Positions 1 through 9,521 of a stretch of 64,000 bases of DNA are shown here, piece by piece. Below the pieces are notes generated by a model. That model did no database searches. It saw only the letters and a program-made list of their open reading frames with translations, and was not told where the DNA came from. The translations under genes were made by a program, and so were the position numbers. Within the stretch, counting starts at the first letter, position 1; every line of letters starts with the position of its first letter. This DNA is from Leptospiraceae bacterium (GTDB lineage: Bacteria; Spirochaetota; Leptospiria; Leptospirales; Leptospiraceae). The stretch covers positions 186,001 to 250,000 of the forward strand of contig JAKRSH010000043.1 in assembly GCA_022402465.1 (NCBI GenBank), given 5' to 3'.

Positions 1-691
1 AAATTTCAATTCTCTCCTCAGGAGAAAAAAAGAAAACAGTGTGATCACCAACAACCTCACCCGCCCTCATGGTGTGAATACCGATTTCTTTAGCAGGTCT
101 TTCATTATAAATTCCATGTCGTCCATAAACCACATCAGACTCTTTTCTTTCTAAGGTAGAAAGTAAGATATCCTTCAATTTAGAGGCCGTTCCAGATGGT
201 GAGTCCTTCTTATGTTTGTGGTGGATATCCAAAACTTCTATATCAAAATTGTTATCTAAAACCTTAGCTGCAATTTCTGTAAGCTTAAATAAGAGATTCA
301 CACCTATTGACATATTTGGTGAAAGAACTATAGGTATAGTCTTACTCGCTGATTCAATCTTTCTCTTATGTTCCTTGTCTAAACCTGTAAGTCCAATAAC
401 CATAGGCTTATTATATTTTATGCAATAATCCAAATTAGAATCTAATGCTTGTAAGGAGCTAAAATCAATGACACCATTCGAATTCTTGATTGCATCCTCT
501 AGCTCTGCAGTGAATAGGACTTTATTTTCTTTGCCACCTGAGTGAAGACCAGAATCAAAACCTAGGCAATAAGTATCTGGTCGAACTATAGCATATGCTA
601 AACTAACAGACTTGGATTGAGGAAAAGCTTGGGTGATAGCTCGCCCCATACGACCAGCGGCACCTATGAGTGCAATTTTTTTCTTATCCAA
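1..691 (-). CDS. dapB: 4-hydroxy-tetrahydrodipicolinate reductase (C-terminus cut by window edge)
   Basis: Reduces hydroxy-tetrahydrodipicolinate with NAD(P)H in the cytosolic lysine/diaminopimelate pathway, the step after DapA. About 230 codons are visible. The N-terminus has the nucleotide-binding run [16 protein letters not shown], and the DapB signature [14 protein letters not shown] is present with its catalytic His and Lys. No ATG is available. The start is taken as TTG at 691, just after an AGAGGAAGG ribosome site, which makes the gene overlap the end of dapA by 8 bp. This tight overlap suggests translational coupling. The frame is open to position 1, so the last residues lie outside the window. 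The family call is firm; the TTG start is inferred. Confidence 0.95.
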   Translation of the reverse strand, partial: MDKKKIALIGAAGRMGRAITQAFPQSKSVSLAYAIVRPDTYCLGFDSGLHSGGKENKVLFTAELEDAIKNSNGVIDFSSLQALDSNLDYCIKYNKPMVIGLTGLDKEHKRKIESASKTIPIVLSPNMSIGVNLLFKLTEIAAKVLDNNFDIEVLDIHHKHKKDSPSGTASKLKDILLSTLERKESDVVYGRHGIYNERPAKEIGIHTMRAGEVVGDHTVFFFSPEERIEI

Positions 692-1568
692 GACCTTCCT
701 CTCTTAACTTTAGAACTAATTTCTTAAACTGCTCAGAGGCAGGGCCTGAGGAAAGCTGAGTCATTGGTAAACGTAGATTATTTTCACAAAGACCTAACCA
801 ACTAAGTGCTGCTTTGACTGGAATAGGATTGGTTTCCATAAATGCAGAATGAAAAATTGGCATTAATTTATAATACAATTCTCTTGATTCAACAATCTTG
901 CCCTCATTCCAAAGCTGAACCATCTTAACAAGAGATGCAGGAAAAATATTGGATACCACCGAGACAACACCAACACCTCCAATGGCTAGTAATGGCAGTG
1001 TCAAATTGTCATCACCCGAAAGCATAGTAAAGTCTTTGGGAAGGATGGCTTTGAGTCTTGCCATAAAACCTAGATCACCTGTCGCTTCTTTGATGGATAC
1101 TATGTTCTTATGTTCTGCTAATTTCTGAATTGTCTCAATACTTAACATAACTCCTGTTCTACCAGGAATGTTGTAGAGCATAACTCCTACAGAAGAATGA
1201 TCCGCAATTTGCAAGAAATGCTGAGTCAATCCTTCTTGGGTAGGCTTGTTGTAATATGGATTAACGGAAAGAACTCCATCAACTCCATCCTTGCATGCCT
1301 GTTCGGTAAGTTCCATTGCTTCCTTAGTCGAGTTAGAACCGGTTCCTGCTATAACTTTGATTCGCTTATTCACGTGCTGAACTGTCTTCTGAATGAGTTC
1401 AGAATGTTCTTCATGAGCAAGGGTGGGAGATTCTCCAGTGGTACCGCAAGGAACAACTCCGTCTACTCCAGCCTTGATTTGCAAATCTAGCAAATGGAAG
1501 TAGCTGTCGTAGTCTATTTTACCTTGGGAAAATGGGGTGATGATGGCTGTGTATACGCCCTGAAACAT
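684..1568 (-). CDS. dapA: 4-hydroxy-tetrahydrodipicolinate synthase
   Basis: Condenses pyruvate with aspartate semialdehyde, the committed step to diaminopimelate and lysine. The 294 residues match the usual family length (about 292). Visible motifs are the [10 protein letters not shown] loop (residues 41-50), the catalytic Tyr132 in [10 protein letters not shown], and the Schiff-base Lys160 in SIKEATGDL. It is followed by dapB with an 8-bp overlap and lies 46 bp after the PEGA-protein gene on the same strand, so it may be the end of a longer transcript. No strong ribosome site is seen before the ATG. The product makes the diaminopimelate used in the cell wall, so sitting next to envelope genes is reasonable. 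Confidence 0.97.
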   Translation of the reverse strand: MFQGVYTAIITPFSQGKIDYDSYFHLLDLQIKAGVDGVVPCGTTGESPTLAHEEHSELIQKTVQHVNKRIKVIAGTGSNSTKEAMELTEQACKDGVDGVLSVNPYYNKPTQEGLTQHFLQIADHSSVGVMLYNIPGRTGVMLSIETIQKLAEHKNIVSIKEATGDLGFMARLKAILPKDFTMLSGDDNLTLPLLAIGGVGVVSVVSNIFPASLVKMVQLWNEGKIVESRELYYKLMPIFHSAFMETNPIPVKAALSWLGLCENNLRLPMTQLSSGPASEQFKKLVLKLREEGLG

Positions 1569-1614
1569 AGGTTTACAATCGAGAAGGTAGAGAATTTGTC
1601 AAGAAAAGGCGTAC

Positions 1615-3300
1615 TTAGAAACGAAAGTTGTAGTGAATATGTCCTTTTGCTTCGGTATATTGGTTCGGAGTGACCGTTCCTATTCCTGGATCGAAGCCTA
1701 TATCCAGTGTTTCTTGGTCTAGTCCCAAGAAATAAAAAGTCAAACCTGTCGCGACCATAAAAGCTGCCCCGTAGAGCATGAGTCCACCTCTTGCTTGGGA
1801 ACGAGTTCTTCCAAATCCGATGTTGCCTGCTATTCGGTTGTAATCTCGAATCTGACTTTTCACTTCTCGAATTCTGATTTCTTCGTAAAGAACTGTAGCT
1901 ACAGCGAGATTGTTATTCTGAGAAAAAAGTGCTTGAGCTTGTGCAAGACTATTGATCTGAATTTCTGGACGAAGGGAATCTCTAAGTTTATTAGCCTGCA
2001 ATTGGAAATAAATATTTCCTGCATAAAATAGCAAGGCTCCCCAGACAGAATAGACCATAAAATCTTTGTGAGTGTAATCTAAGAAAACATAATCCTTATT
2101 CAAATAATAAGCTTCTGATTTGCCAGGCTTTAATGTAACTTTAAACTTACCTGTTTCAGCAACCGCAAGATCTACTCCTTGATAATGGTCTATGAATTCT
2201 TCTTTGGCTATACGTAGCCTATTCTTGCCTGCTGGTACGGAAACTTTGGTAAGAGGGGTTTGACCAATTTTCTCAACACCCAAATAGACATCCGCTCCAC
2301 TAGGTTCCGAGCTTACTGAGATAAAAGCAGCTCTTTGGTTAGAACTTAATTCTACTGAAATGGATTTGGATTGTTCTGGCAAAAGTTCCAGTTCCGATTT
2401 GTATTCCTTGTAATCCTTGTGGGTAATTAGAATTTCGTGTCGCCCAAAAGGTAAAGAAGATTTCTCTAAAGGAGTCTTACCAATGTAGTTCCCATCTACA
2501 AATACCAAAGCACCTGAGATTGGATTGGTCTGAATAGAGATATAAGCCAATTGTTTCTGAATTAGGGTCTTCTTTATTTTATCCGTTAAGGGAAGCATTT
2601 CCTGTAAAGATCGTTCTATACTGGTAGAGTGGGTATACTTTGTTACTTTTCCATTCAAAAGATTGGTTAATTCCAGATTTACGAGGATAGATCCAGAAGA
2701 TGTTCTGCTAAACTCGCCTGTTAAACCATAAGAACAGTTTTTCTTATGTCCATAACGATAGACATCTTCAGCGTCTATTGCTAAAACCTTATCTCTTTCA
2801 TATTCTACTGTGAGTGGAATGTATCTTGGATCCTTAGATGGAAGTTCTTTCTTTTTGTTCGAAAGAATGGCATCTAATTCTTCTTGTTTGTATTCCAACT
2901 TTCTTTGTAAGCTGGCATTCAAGCCACCACCTTCCAAAACACGTTTATTTTCTAAAATAGTTTCAAGTCCTTGTTTTTCTTTAGTATTGGAAGGATCTTT
3001 GGGGTTACCCATAGTATGACGAACTACATCATAAACTAGATTCTCATCATAAACATAACCTAACTTTCTAACTTCTGTTAGAATGATTGATGGAATTCCT
3101 CTTGAGAGATATTGCAAATCTCCTATATCTTCTGACTTAGTTCTAAGAGCATAGAAGCAAAATTTCCTCTCTTTCTCAACTGTCACCAATTGCGGAGAGT
3201 AGTAGCTAGACAGATTGTAAAGTTCATCTACAGATAAAATTGGATTCACTTGAGCAAATAGGATGCATAGAATCAGAGTGCTTGAAAATAGCTTTTTCAT
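1615..3300 (-). CDS. PEGA-domain membrane protein
   Basis: A 561-residue exported protein of unknown exact role. Residues 1-24 form a signal peptide. An N-terminal region of about 230 residues resembles the periplasmic part of other Leptospira envelope proteins. It is followed by two PEGA domains, about 255-320 (with GNYIGKTPLEK) and 328-395 (with VEKIGQTPLTKVSVPAG). Two hydrophobic helices follow, about 415-435 and 505-525. PEGA domains occur in surface and cell-wall-associated proteins. Its ATG overlaps the stop of the upstream ABC permease gene (ATGA), so it is probably translated with the permeases. Whether it works with them is inference from coupling only. Confidence 0.8.
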   Translation of the reverse strand: MKKLFSSTLILCILFAQVNPILSVDELYNLSSYYSPQLVTVEKERKFCFYALRTKSEDIGDLQYLSRGIPSIILTEVRKLGYVYDENLVYDVVRHTMGNPKDPSNTKEKQGLETILENKRVLEGGGLNASLQRKLEYKQEELDAILSNKKKELPSKDPRYIPLTVEYERDKVLAIDAEDVYRYGHKKNCSYGLTGEFSRTSSGSILVNLELTNLLNGKVTKYTHSTSIERSLQEMLPLTDKIKKTLIQKQLAYISIQTNPISGALVFVDGNYIGKTPLEKSSLPFGRHEILITHKDYKEYKSELELLPEQSKSISVELSSNQRAAFISVSSEPSGADVYLGVEKIGQTPLTKVSVPAGKNRLRIAKEEFIDHYQGVDLAVAETGKFKVTLKPGKSEAYYLNKDYVFLDYTHKDFMVYSVWGALLFYAGNIYFQLQANKLRDSLRPEIQINSLAQAQALFSQNNNLAVATVLYEEIRIREVKSQIRDYNRIAGNIGFGRTRSQARGGLMLYGAAFMVATGLTFYFLGLDQETLDIGFDPGIGTVTPNQYTEAKGHIHYNFRF

Positions 3301-4058
3301 TTTCTACCAATTCCTACTATCATACTTACGATTCCAAACACGGGCATTATTACAGCTAGAGGACTCTTCTCAAAATAGTCAGCTGAAAAAGCAATCTGTT
3401 CACCAAGTCCTGGACCAAGAAAATCACCTGACCAATCAACTCCCAGAAAGCTAAACAAAGCAATTGCCATTATGACATTGGGAACTCCTGTAACAAATAG
3501 AAAAGAAAACAAAGAAACTAAACTAGGCAGAATATGGAAACGAAAAACATGTGCCTTATTAGCTCCGCCGGCATAAGAGGAAAGAACGTATCCGGATTGG
3601 TTGATTTCTTTTAATTTAGATTTAATTGTTTCATAAGAACTTGCCCAATCAGAAAGCACAATTGAGAGCGGTAAAGTGATGAAATTAGCACCTAAGCCTG
3701 TAACAACCAATAAAGCAATTAGAAGAGAAGGAATAGAGAGAAAGACATAGGACAGTTGGTCCACCAAAAAACCTAGGAAACGATTGGAAATATAAATAAG
3801 TAAGCTAAGGCTAAGGGAAAATGCTATGGTAAGTAATCTGGCTGGTATAGCGACCAAAACTGTAGATAAAATTCCAAAGGAAAATAGTGCATAAATATCT
3901 CTTCCTAATCTGTCACAGCCAAATGGATGGTCTAAGGATTTAAATGCAGGATAATTCACTGCATCAAGATCAATTCCTGTTGGGGCATCATATAAAAAAA
4001 CTCCAAACAAAGCAAAGATACTAAAACTAGATATATAAACTAGCATAGCCGTATTCAT
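3297..4058 (-). CDS. ABC transporter permease, DppC/OppC type
   Basis: An inner-membrane permease of the peptide/nickel importer family, 253 residues with about five or six helices. The family signature HPFGCDRLGRDIYA (about 44-57) is clear. A cytoplasmic coupling loop (AGGANKAHVFRFHILPSL) fits the EAA motif that contacts the ATPase. It is shorter than typical DppC (about 300). It overlaps its DppB-type partner upstream by 4 bp and the PEGA gene downstream by an ATGA. No ATPase or substrate-binding protein gene is next to it, so those partners must be encoded elsewhere. The substrate is unknown. Confidence 0.85.
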   Translation of the reverse strand: MNTAMLVYISSFSIFALFGVFLYDAPTGIDLDAVNYPAFKSLDHPFGCDRLGRDIYALFSFGILSTVLVAIPARLLTIAFSLSLSLLIYISNRFLGFLVDQLSYVFLSIPSLLIALLVVTGLGANFITLPLSIVLSDWASSYETIKSKLKEINQSGYVLSSYAGGANKAHVFRFHILPSLVSLFSFLFVTGVPNVIMAIALFSFLGVDWSGDFLGPGLGEQIAFSADYFEKSPLAVIMPVFGIVSMIVGIGRK

Positions 4059-4957
4059 TTTTCTTTCCCAACTAACAGTGCAGATCTAGCATCCTGATAA
4101 ATCAATGCTGCACGATTCATTATGTAAATTATACTTCCAGAATAAATCAAAAGTATAGAAAGAAGCACCTGATCCATTGATTTAATTGCATAGAAAAGGG
4201 AACGACCTATTCCAGGGAAAAAAAATATTTCCTCTACAACCATCGCACCTGAAAGCAAAGAACCAAGGTCAAGGATTACAAGCACAATAAATGTAGGCAT
4301 TAATTTAGGAAATAAATTCTTGAATAAAATTGCATTACGAGGAATTCCTCTAGTCTCAAGTAACTTGAAAAGTGGCGATTCTAATTCTATTCTTGCTTGG
4401 CTTGAAAGAAAGAGTTGCAATCTAGCATATACTCTAACTCCCAAACTAAGCGAAGGCAAAATCAAATAAGATACAGAACCGAATTTATAACCACCAGGAG
4501 GAAGAATCTCCCATTTATAAAAAAAGAAAATCAATAGAAATAAGGAAAAGATAAAGATAGGAGTGGAAAGAATTAACTTTGAAAGAAAATCGATAGAATA
4601 CAGAAATTTAGGAGAATTTAGAAAAAACATACTAAATAGAATTGAAGTTATAATACCAAAAAGAATTGCAAGAACTGAAATCTGAAAAGTTGGCAGTATT
4701 CTTTCCGCTAGGTGAGATAAGACGTTTTCTCCACTTTCTGTTTTGCCTTCTTTTATTAGAAAAAGATAAGCATAAAGGTCAAAGAAATCTTCTGTAAAAC
4801 TTGTCTTAGAGCTTAATTCTTGGATTGTTTCTTCAGACAAACCTGAATCTGTATATTGGTAAGCTTTATCTATGACTCGCAACCTGACTAAGGCAAGCGA
4901 TAAGAGACTAAGAAACAAAAAGAATATAAGAAAGCGAAAAAATTCCTTAGCCAACAA
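4055..4957 (-). CDS. ABC transporter permease, DppB/OppB type
   Basis: The partner permease of the DppC-like protein, 300 residues with about six helices. The C-terminal FFFPGIGRSLFYAIKSMDQVLL run is the usual DppB ending, and the coupling loop TRGIPRNAILFKNLFPKLMP is present. The N-terminus is unusual in having a periplasmic stretch (residues about 28-80) before helix 2, as in many DppB proteins. No ATG fits; TTG codons at 4957 or 4954 are the likely starts, which overlaps the end of ptsN by about 10 bp. The ATPase and binding protein are not nearby. Confidence 0.85.
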   Translation of the reverse strand: MLAKEFFRFLIFFLFLSLLSLALVRLRVIDKAYQYTDSGLSEETIQELSSKTSFTEDFFDLYAYLFLIKEGKTESGENVLSHLAERILPTFQISVLAILFGIITSILFSMFFLNSPKFLYSIDFLSKLILSTPIFIFSLFLLIFFFYKWEILPPGGYKFGSVSYLILPSLSLGVRVYARLQLFLSSQARIELESPLFKLLETRGIPRNAILFKNLFPKLMPTFIVLVILDLGSLLSGAMVVEEIFFFPGIGRSLFYAIKSMDQVLLSILLIYSGSIIYIMNRAALIYQDARSALLVGKEK

Positions 4958-5405
4958 CTAAAACTTTCTTAATTTCTTCCAAGGATTTAGATTGAATGAT
5001 CTTCTCTCTTTCATCTGGTTGATTCAAGGTCTTAGCAATCATTGCAAGTGTCTTAATGTGTTCTTGGAACTTAGATTTTGGAACAATTAATAAAATGAAA
5101 ATATGAACGGGATTCGAATCTATAGAATCAAAAGCTATTCCCTGGGGAGATATTGCCATCACCGATTTCAAAGTATCCACTACTGAAATCGAGCAATGTG
5201 GAATGGCAACTCCACTTCCTATACCAGTAGACATTGACTTTTCTCTTTGGAGAAGAGATTCAATAACTTCATTTCTTTTACTTGAATCCAAGGTATGATT
5301 ATTTACTAAATGATCTACCATTTGTTCTATCACGGATTCTTTGCTATCAGCATGAAAATCGAATATTACATTGGATTCATTTAAGATTTCCAGTAAATGG
5401 TTCAT
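4947..5405 (-). CDS. ptsN: PTS IIA-like nitrogen-regulatory protein (PtsN/fructose-type EIIA)
   Basis: A cytosolic phosphorelay protein of the EIIA-Ntr/fructose family, 152 residues, matching the usual size. The phospho-accepting His70 sits in SGVAIPHCS. The gene is read from ATG at 5405, since this overlaps the previous stop as ATGA; a longer upstream frame exists but lies inside rnfD-like sequence and is not homologous. In other bacteria PtsN regulates potassium and nitrogen balance and membrane transporters by protein contact. Its place between Rnf-like electron carriers and ABC permeases suggests it may control one of them, but this is inference. Confidence 0.88.
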   Translation of the reverse strand: MNHLLEILNESNVIFDFHADSKESVIEQMVDHLVNNHTLDSSKRNEVIESLLQREKSMSTGIGSGVAIPHCSISVVDTLKSVMAISPQGIAFDSIDSNPVHIFILLIVPKSKFQEHIKTLAMIAKTLNQPDEREKIIQSKSLEEIKKVLVVG

Positions 5406-6310
5406 TGGTACTTGCCTTTCATGGGTATGCTTGCATGAAAAAATTTCAGAAAGAATCCTTCCACCATAAAAAATAAAAATAGTAAGAATCCTAAAGATTG
5501 AACTGGGAGTTTTAAAAAAACAATTCCCATTTGCACGATAAATAAAATAAACCATGAAAGTTGTTGAATCCAGAATGAAGAGTAAAAACTTCTACCAGGC
5601 AAGAGACAAGCCAAGAAAAATATATTCGCATGAGATGCCACAGTAAGCCAAGGAATAGAATTGAAATCATGGAAATATGGAATAATTGAGATGAGCAGTA
5701 TCCATAACAATGCAAAAATAGATATAAATCTCCTGAAGATAAATAATGCACTTAAGGACAATGCATAAATAGAAAATGATTCTAATAAACTGAATTGATT
5801 CAAGCCGAATAATCCGATATAGTCTAATCCTGTCCAAGATTCTATTTCCTTCCAAGGGAATAAAGCTAGATCTAAATTCATGCCTTCTATTTTGATAAAT
5901 TTAGAAAATAAAAATAGAACGAAAAGAGGAAGGAAAAAATAAGAAAATCGTATAGCGAAGTAATGTTGAAAGATTGAAAAAAGACCTAAACCAATTGTGC
6001 ATGATACAAATATCCACAGAGAATTCATCCACTGAACAGGAATAACAAATTGAAGAAATAAGATATGAATCAATAAACCGAATAGATAGATATATTTTTT
6101 AGTAATTTTGTGGATAATAAAAAATCCCATAAATGGAATGAAAATTGAAGCTAGTGATAACAAAGAATCAAAAAAACCCCAATAGACCAGACCTATTTGC
6201 ATACCGAAGAATAAAAGAAAGCTCAGAGTATCAAAAATAAATTCAGAATTATAAACACTCCACCCTTTTCTTGTAAAAACAACTCTATCTTTAAGCATGG
6301 CTATGCTCAC
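5402..6310 (-). CDS. RnfD/NqrB-like membrane subunit
   Basis: A polytopic inner-membrane protein, 302 residues with about nine or ten helices, similar in layout to RnfD/NqrB electron-transport subunits. Identification rests on hydropathy and on the RnfC-like gene directly upstream, which it overlaps by up to 20 bp. I could not point to the flavin-attachment S(T)xT motif seen in true RnfD/NqrB, so covalent FMN binding is doubtful. Starts are GTG at 6310 or ATG at 6298. A non-Rnf membrane protein remains possible. The other Rnf subunits (A, B, E, G) are not here. Confidence 0.6.
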   Translation of the reverse strand: MSIAMLKDRVVFTRKGWSVYNSEFIFDTLSFLLFFGMQIGLVYWGFFDSLLSLASIFIPFMGFFIIHKITKKYIYLFGLLIHILFLQFVIPVQWMNSLWIFVSCTIGLGLFSIFQHYFAIRFSYFFLPLFVLFLFSKFIKIEGMNLDLALFPWKEIESWTGLDYIGLFGLNQFSLLESFSIYALSLSALFIFRRFISIFALLWILLISIIPYFHDFNSIPWLTVASHANIFFLACLLPGRSFYSSFWIQQLSWFILFIVQMGIVFLKLPVQSLGFLLFLFFMVEGFFLKFFHASIPMKGKYQ

Positions 6311-7502
6311 TCTGTTGGTTGAATTCTGATTGTGTTTCTTTAGCTAATTTAATTTTAGAGCGGAAATCTATTCCTGAGGGACAATAGAAATCACAAAGAC
6401 CACACTCAATGCAAGATTGAATATTGAATATTGATCTATTGTGTATCAAAGCCTGCGGATTTGCTTGGGTTGGACATACTGCATCACAATCATTGCATTC
6501 TGTACAAGGTAATTCTAAGTTTTTCTTAGGGTGATTTACTGAAAGAATCAAATCAGCATCTTCATAAATATTATAAAAATATTCATCGGAACGCATCATT
6601 ATTCGAGATGACTTATCAAATGAATTTAAAGAAATATATTTGTATTTCTTAAAAAAGATTTTATCAAGAAAACGAAAGCTCTGTCCATTCGAAATAAGAA
6701 AATAACGTTCACGACCATCAACTCTTCCACTTCTATCGACGCATTCCACTGCTAAGTGGCGTTTGGTGAAAGGAATATCATAGTACAAGGCTCGAATAAG
6801 ATGCCAAACTGTTTCACCACCCAGAAAAAACATTTTACTCTTATCCGATTGGATTTCGCCATAGATATTTTTCTTTAATGCCTTTTGAAGGAAGTATTCT
6901 GGCTTACCTAAGGGAAATTTGTATTTGGAAGTAAATTTATTTTTACTTGGCTCTAAGAAACTAATAATCTTTTTATTAGGGAATATGGAGGATAAAAATT
7001 GTTCTAGGGCTATGATTTCTTTAGCAAAATCTGTTTGTAGAATTTTTGTATAATTCGGTGAGATTCTATTGGTGTGAGTACTGAGAACCAATTCACTATC
7101 AGAAACTTTTGCAAAAGCTGAGAGGTAATTCCACAAAGCTGTCTGAGGAAAATCTAAGGAATAGACTCCATTCTTTTCTAGTAGATTTAAAAAGCTATTC
7201 GAGTCTAGCTTAGGTTCCAAGTACAAGGCCTTGGGTTCTAGATTACCATCCTGGGTGAGCTTAAAATACTTCTGATTGTTTTCTTCGTGTTGTTCGGCTA
7301 TACCGTTAGCTGATGCAAGGATTTTATGAGTGGGTGTAATGCCTAGAACATCACCGAGTTGAACTCTTCTTGGAAATTCTCCTATAGCTTCAGTTCTTTC
7401 ATCTTGGAGAATCTGGAAACTCCCTTGCCAGAGAGTTTCGTTTTTCTTCCCTTTCTCGTGGTGCCTTCGGGAAAAGGAACGTGAGGGTAAAGGGAAGCGC
7501 AA
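6291..7502 (-). CDS. RnfC-like iron-sulfur protein
   Basis: Probably an electron-accepting subunit of an Rnf-type NADH:ferredoxin oxidoreductase or a related complex, 403 residues. The N-terminus has a lipoyl-like sandwich fold (LGDVLGITPTHKILASANG, about 47-65) as in RnfC. The C-terminus carries two 4Fe-4S motifs, CTECNDCDAVCP (about 333-344) and CIECGLCDFYCP (about 364-375). The NADH/FMN region in the middle is poorly conserved by eye. The start is TTG at 7502, 4 bp after the upstream stop. It overlaps the RnfD-like gene. A complete six-gene rnf operon is missing, which makes this an orphan pair. Confidence 0.75.
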   Translation of the reverse strand: MRFPLPSRSFSRRHHEKGKKNETLWQGSFQILQDERTEAIGEFPRRVQLGDVLGITPTHKILASANGIAEQHEENNQKYFKLTQDGNLEPKALYLEPKLDSNSFLNLLEKNGVYSLDFPQTALWNYLSAFAKVSDSELVLSTHTNRISPNYTKILQTDFAKEIIALEQFLSSIFPNKKIISFLEPSKNKFTSKYKFPLGKPEYFLQKALKKNIYGEIQSDKSKMFFLGGETVWHLIRALYYDIPFTKRHLAVECVDRSGRVDGRERYFLISNGQSFRFLDKIFFKKYKYISLNSFDKSSRIMMRSDEYFYNIYEDADLILSVNHPKKNLELPCTECNDCDAVCPTQANPQALIHNRSIFNIQSCIECGLCDFYCPSGIDFRSKIKLAKETQSEFNQQSEHSHA

Positions 7503-7506
7503 TGTT

Positions 7507-7788
7507 TTAGCTAGCTGACTTCACCATGTAGATTTCGTCTTTGATGGGAAGTTCTTTCTTAAGATTCTTGATATAGGGGAGAATATCGCCCATTTCTTCA
7601 TAGAATTCACAGTCTGATTGCATTCTTCGTGCTACTGTGAAGTACTTGTAAAGTTTTTCTTCGCCTGATCTCTTGGACCATTTCTTCTTATTGCATTTTA
7701 CCCGAAGAATATATTTATCTTGTTCTGATTCATAATTTCTAACAACAACGCATTGGATGCAATTTGCACAGTAAACCTTCTCGCTCAT
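7507..7788 (-). CDS. small Cys-rich conserved hypothetical protein
   Basis: A 93-residue soluble protein I do not recognise by family name. It has a CANCIQC cluster at residues 7-13 and two more cysteines (about 32 and 60), a pattern that suits zinc or iron-sulfur binding. It is rich in Lys, Arg and Tyr. It is the first gene of the minus-strand run and is followed after 4 bp by the RnfC-like gene. Proximity to an iron-sulfur protein makes a metal-handling role possible, but that is a guess. Confidence 0.6.
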   Translation of the reverse strand: MSEKVYCANCIQCVVVRNYESEQDKYILRVKCNKKKWSKRSGEEKLYKYFTVARRMQSDCEFYEEMGDILPYIKNLKKELPIKDEIYMVKSAS

Positions 7789-7846
7789 TCGAATTCCTTA
7801 TTCCTTGGGTTATGAATGTACCAGAATTCTACCTGACAGCCTCTTG

Positions 7847-9397
7847 TCAAGCAGGATTAGTTGATACATCTTGTTGTATTGTTGAAGGAGATTTTTTTCT
7901 CCAGATAAAGGCTTCTCGCATAGATTGGAAGGCAACATAAAAGAATCCTATAGAATAAAGAACTAAAAATCCTATTACATAAGGCTTATCCAATGCAAAG
8001 CATAGGTAGATACAAAATACACAATAGCAGCCCATTAGAAATTCTAAGCCTACGTGGATGTCAAGTGGGATAGTATATTTCATTCTATCTGCCAAATTGT
8101 CCGCTTTTGATTCAATTTTCATTTTAGGAGTTCTCTTAAAACCAGATTGAATGCCAAGAACTGCTTCTAACCAAGCTCTCGTATTTACAACTGCTATTCC
8201 TGTTCCTATTACTACCATAACGGGTAGAAAGAAAAGTCTTCTCTTCCAATCTGGATAGATTTCTTTTTGGGAATAAGCATAAAATACCATGGGACCGATT
8301 GAACCAATAATTAGAATAGTAGCTGTAGGACCTATAATTCCAAGAGATAAGGTGTAAAAATTTATACCAGACCAGTACTCCATCAAGAGTAAGGGAGCGG
8401 TCAATAAGATATTTATGATCATAAAAGGATGAACAGAATAATTCACTAAATGAGTAATAGCCTCTGATTTGGTCTTCCAATCCAGTTTCGCCTTCCAAAT
8501 TCTAGGGAGTAGCTTAACAGCTGTCTGTATGGAACCCTTGCACCAACGAAATTGTTGGGATTTGTATGCATTCATAGTTGCTGGGATTTCCGCCTTACAA
8601 ACAACATCGCGAAGGTATTGAAATTTCCAACCTCGTATCTCAGCTCGATAGGATAGATCAAAGTCTTCAGTAAGTGTATCATGTTCCCAGCCACCTGCAT
8701 CAATGATACAATCTTTACGCCAAACACCTGCGGTTCCATTGAAATTCATCCACAAGCCAGAACCGTTTCGTGCAACCTGCTCTATCATAAAATGACCATC
8801 AATCCCATAACACTGAGCCTTAGTTAGAATATTATAATCAGGATTTAAATGTCCCCATCTAGCTTGCACCATACCAATATTAGGATCAATGAAATATCCT
8901 ATCGTTTTAATTAAGAAGTCTGGATCAGGAACAAAATCAGCATCAAAGATAGCAATGTATTCACCACTCGCCTTTGCCATACCCTCATCTAAGGCACCAG
9001 CTTTGTGACCTTGTCTATTTGTTCTATGTAAATGCTCAATCCAGAATCCTTTCTTTGCATAATAATCAACTAACTCTTTCGCTTTATCGACGGACTCATC
9101 AGTTGAATCATCTAGAACTTGGATTTGTAATTTATTTTTAGGATAACGAATCTTGACCGCAGAATCAATCAATCGATCAATTACATAAAACTCATTAAAC
9201 ACTGGCAGTTGAACTGTAACTATAGGTAAAAATTTAGGCTTGCTAAGATCGAGAAGTTTGGTTTCTTCGGAGTCGCATTCATTTTTATATTTCTTATACA
9301 AATAGACCATAATGTAAGTATGGATTCCAAAGTAAAAAAGGACCAAAATGTCCAAAAAGTAGATGGTTAAGAATGCAATCAAGATGGCAAAAGTCAT
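7847..9397 (-). CDS. processive family-2 glycosyltransferase (cellulose-synthase-like)
   Basis: A membrane glycosyltransferase of 516 residues that probably adds sugars to a growing polysaccharide or glycolipid. An N-terminal helix (about 5-30) leads to a GT2 catalytic domain. Its motifs are DDSTDES (96-102), DAD (152-154, metal and nucleotide-sugar binding), TEDFDLSYR with Asp245 as the likely base, and QQFRW (281-285), the mark of processive enzymes. Four or so C-terminal helices follow. There is no PilZ domain, so direct c-di-GMP control is not indicated. It is divergent from the next gene across 124 bp. The substrate cannot be told from sequence. Confidence 0.9.
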   Translation of the reverse strand: MTFAILIAFLTIYFLDILVLFYFGIHTYIMVYLYKKYKNECDSEETKLLDLSKPKFLPIVTVQLPVFNEFYVIDRLIDSAVKIRYPKNKLQIQVLDDSTDESVDKAKELVDYYAKKGFWIEHLHRTNRQGHKAGALDEGMAKASGEYIAIFDADFVPDPDFLIKTIGYFIDPNIGMVQARWGHLNPDYNILTKAQCYGIDGHFMIEQVARNGSGLWMNFNGTAGVWRKDCIIDAGGWEHDTLTEDFDLSYRAEIRGWKFQYLRDVVCKAEIPATMNAYKSQQFRWCKGSIQTAVKLLPRIWKAKLDWKTKSEAITHLVNYSVHPFMIINILLTAPLLLMEYWSGINFYTLSLGIIGPTATILIIGSIGPMVFYAYSQKEIYPDWKRRLFFLPVMVVIGTGIAVVNTRAWLEAVLGIQSGFKRTPKMKIESKADNLADRMKYTIPLDIHVGLEFLMGCYCVFCIYLCFALDKPYVIGFLVLYSIGFFYVAFQSMREAFIWRKKSPSTIQQDVSTNPA

Positions 9398-9521
9398 AGT
9401 ATTTCCATCAAATCTTACAGTATGGACAGGTCAATTCGATTTTGTGCAGCGCATAATCAAAAAATTGCAAATCCTTGGAATTTTTCTTTCCAGGCTTGTT
9501 ATTATTAAATAAGTTCTGTCT

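Noticed and set aside
216-428. Open frame opposite dapB
   Set aside because: The minus strand encodes a clear DapB in this segment.
1197-1490. Open frame opposite dapA
   Set aside because: Shadow frame of a well-supported gene on the other strand.
5405-5555. N-terminal extension of ptsN (50 residues)
   Set aside because: It lies inside the RnfD-like gene, has no PtsN similarity, and the ATG at 5405 makes a clean ATGA junction.
7831-7850. TGACA...TGTCA inverted repeat with TTGACA on the minus strand as promoter or operator for the Rnf-like operon
   Set aside because: No acceptable -10 box at 16-18 bases. The palindrome is only 5 bp, so not listed as a feature.
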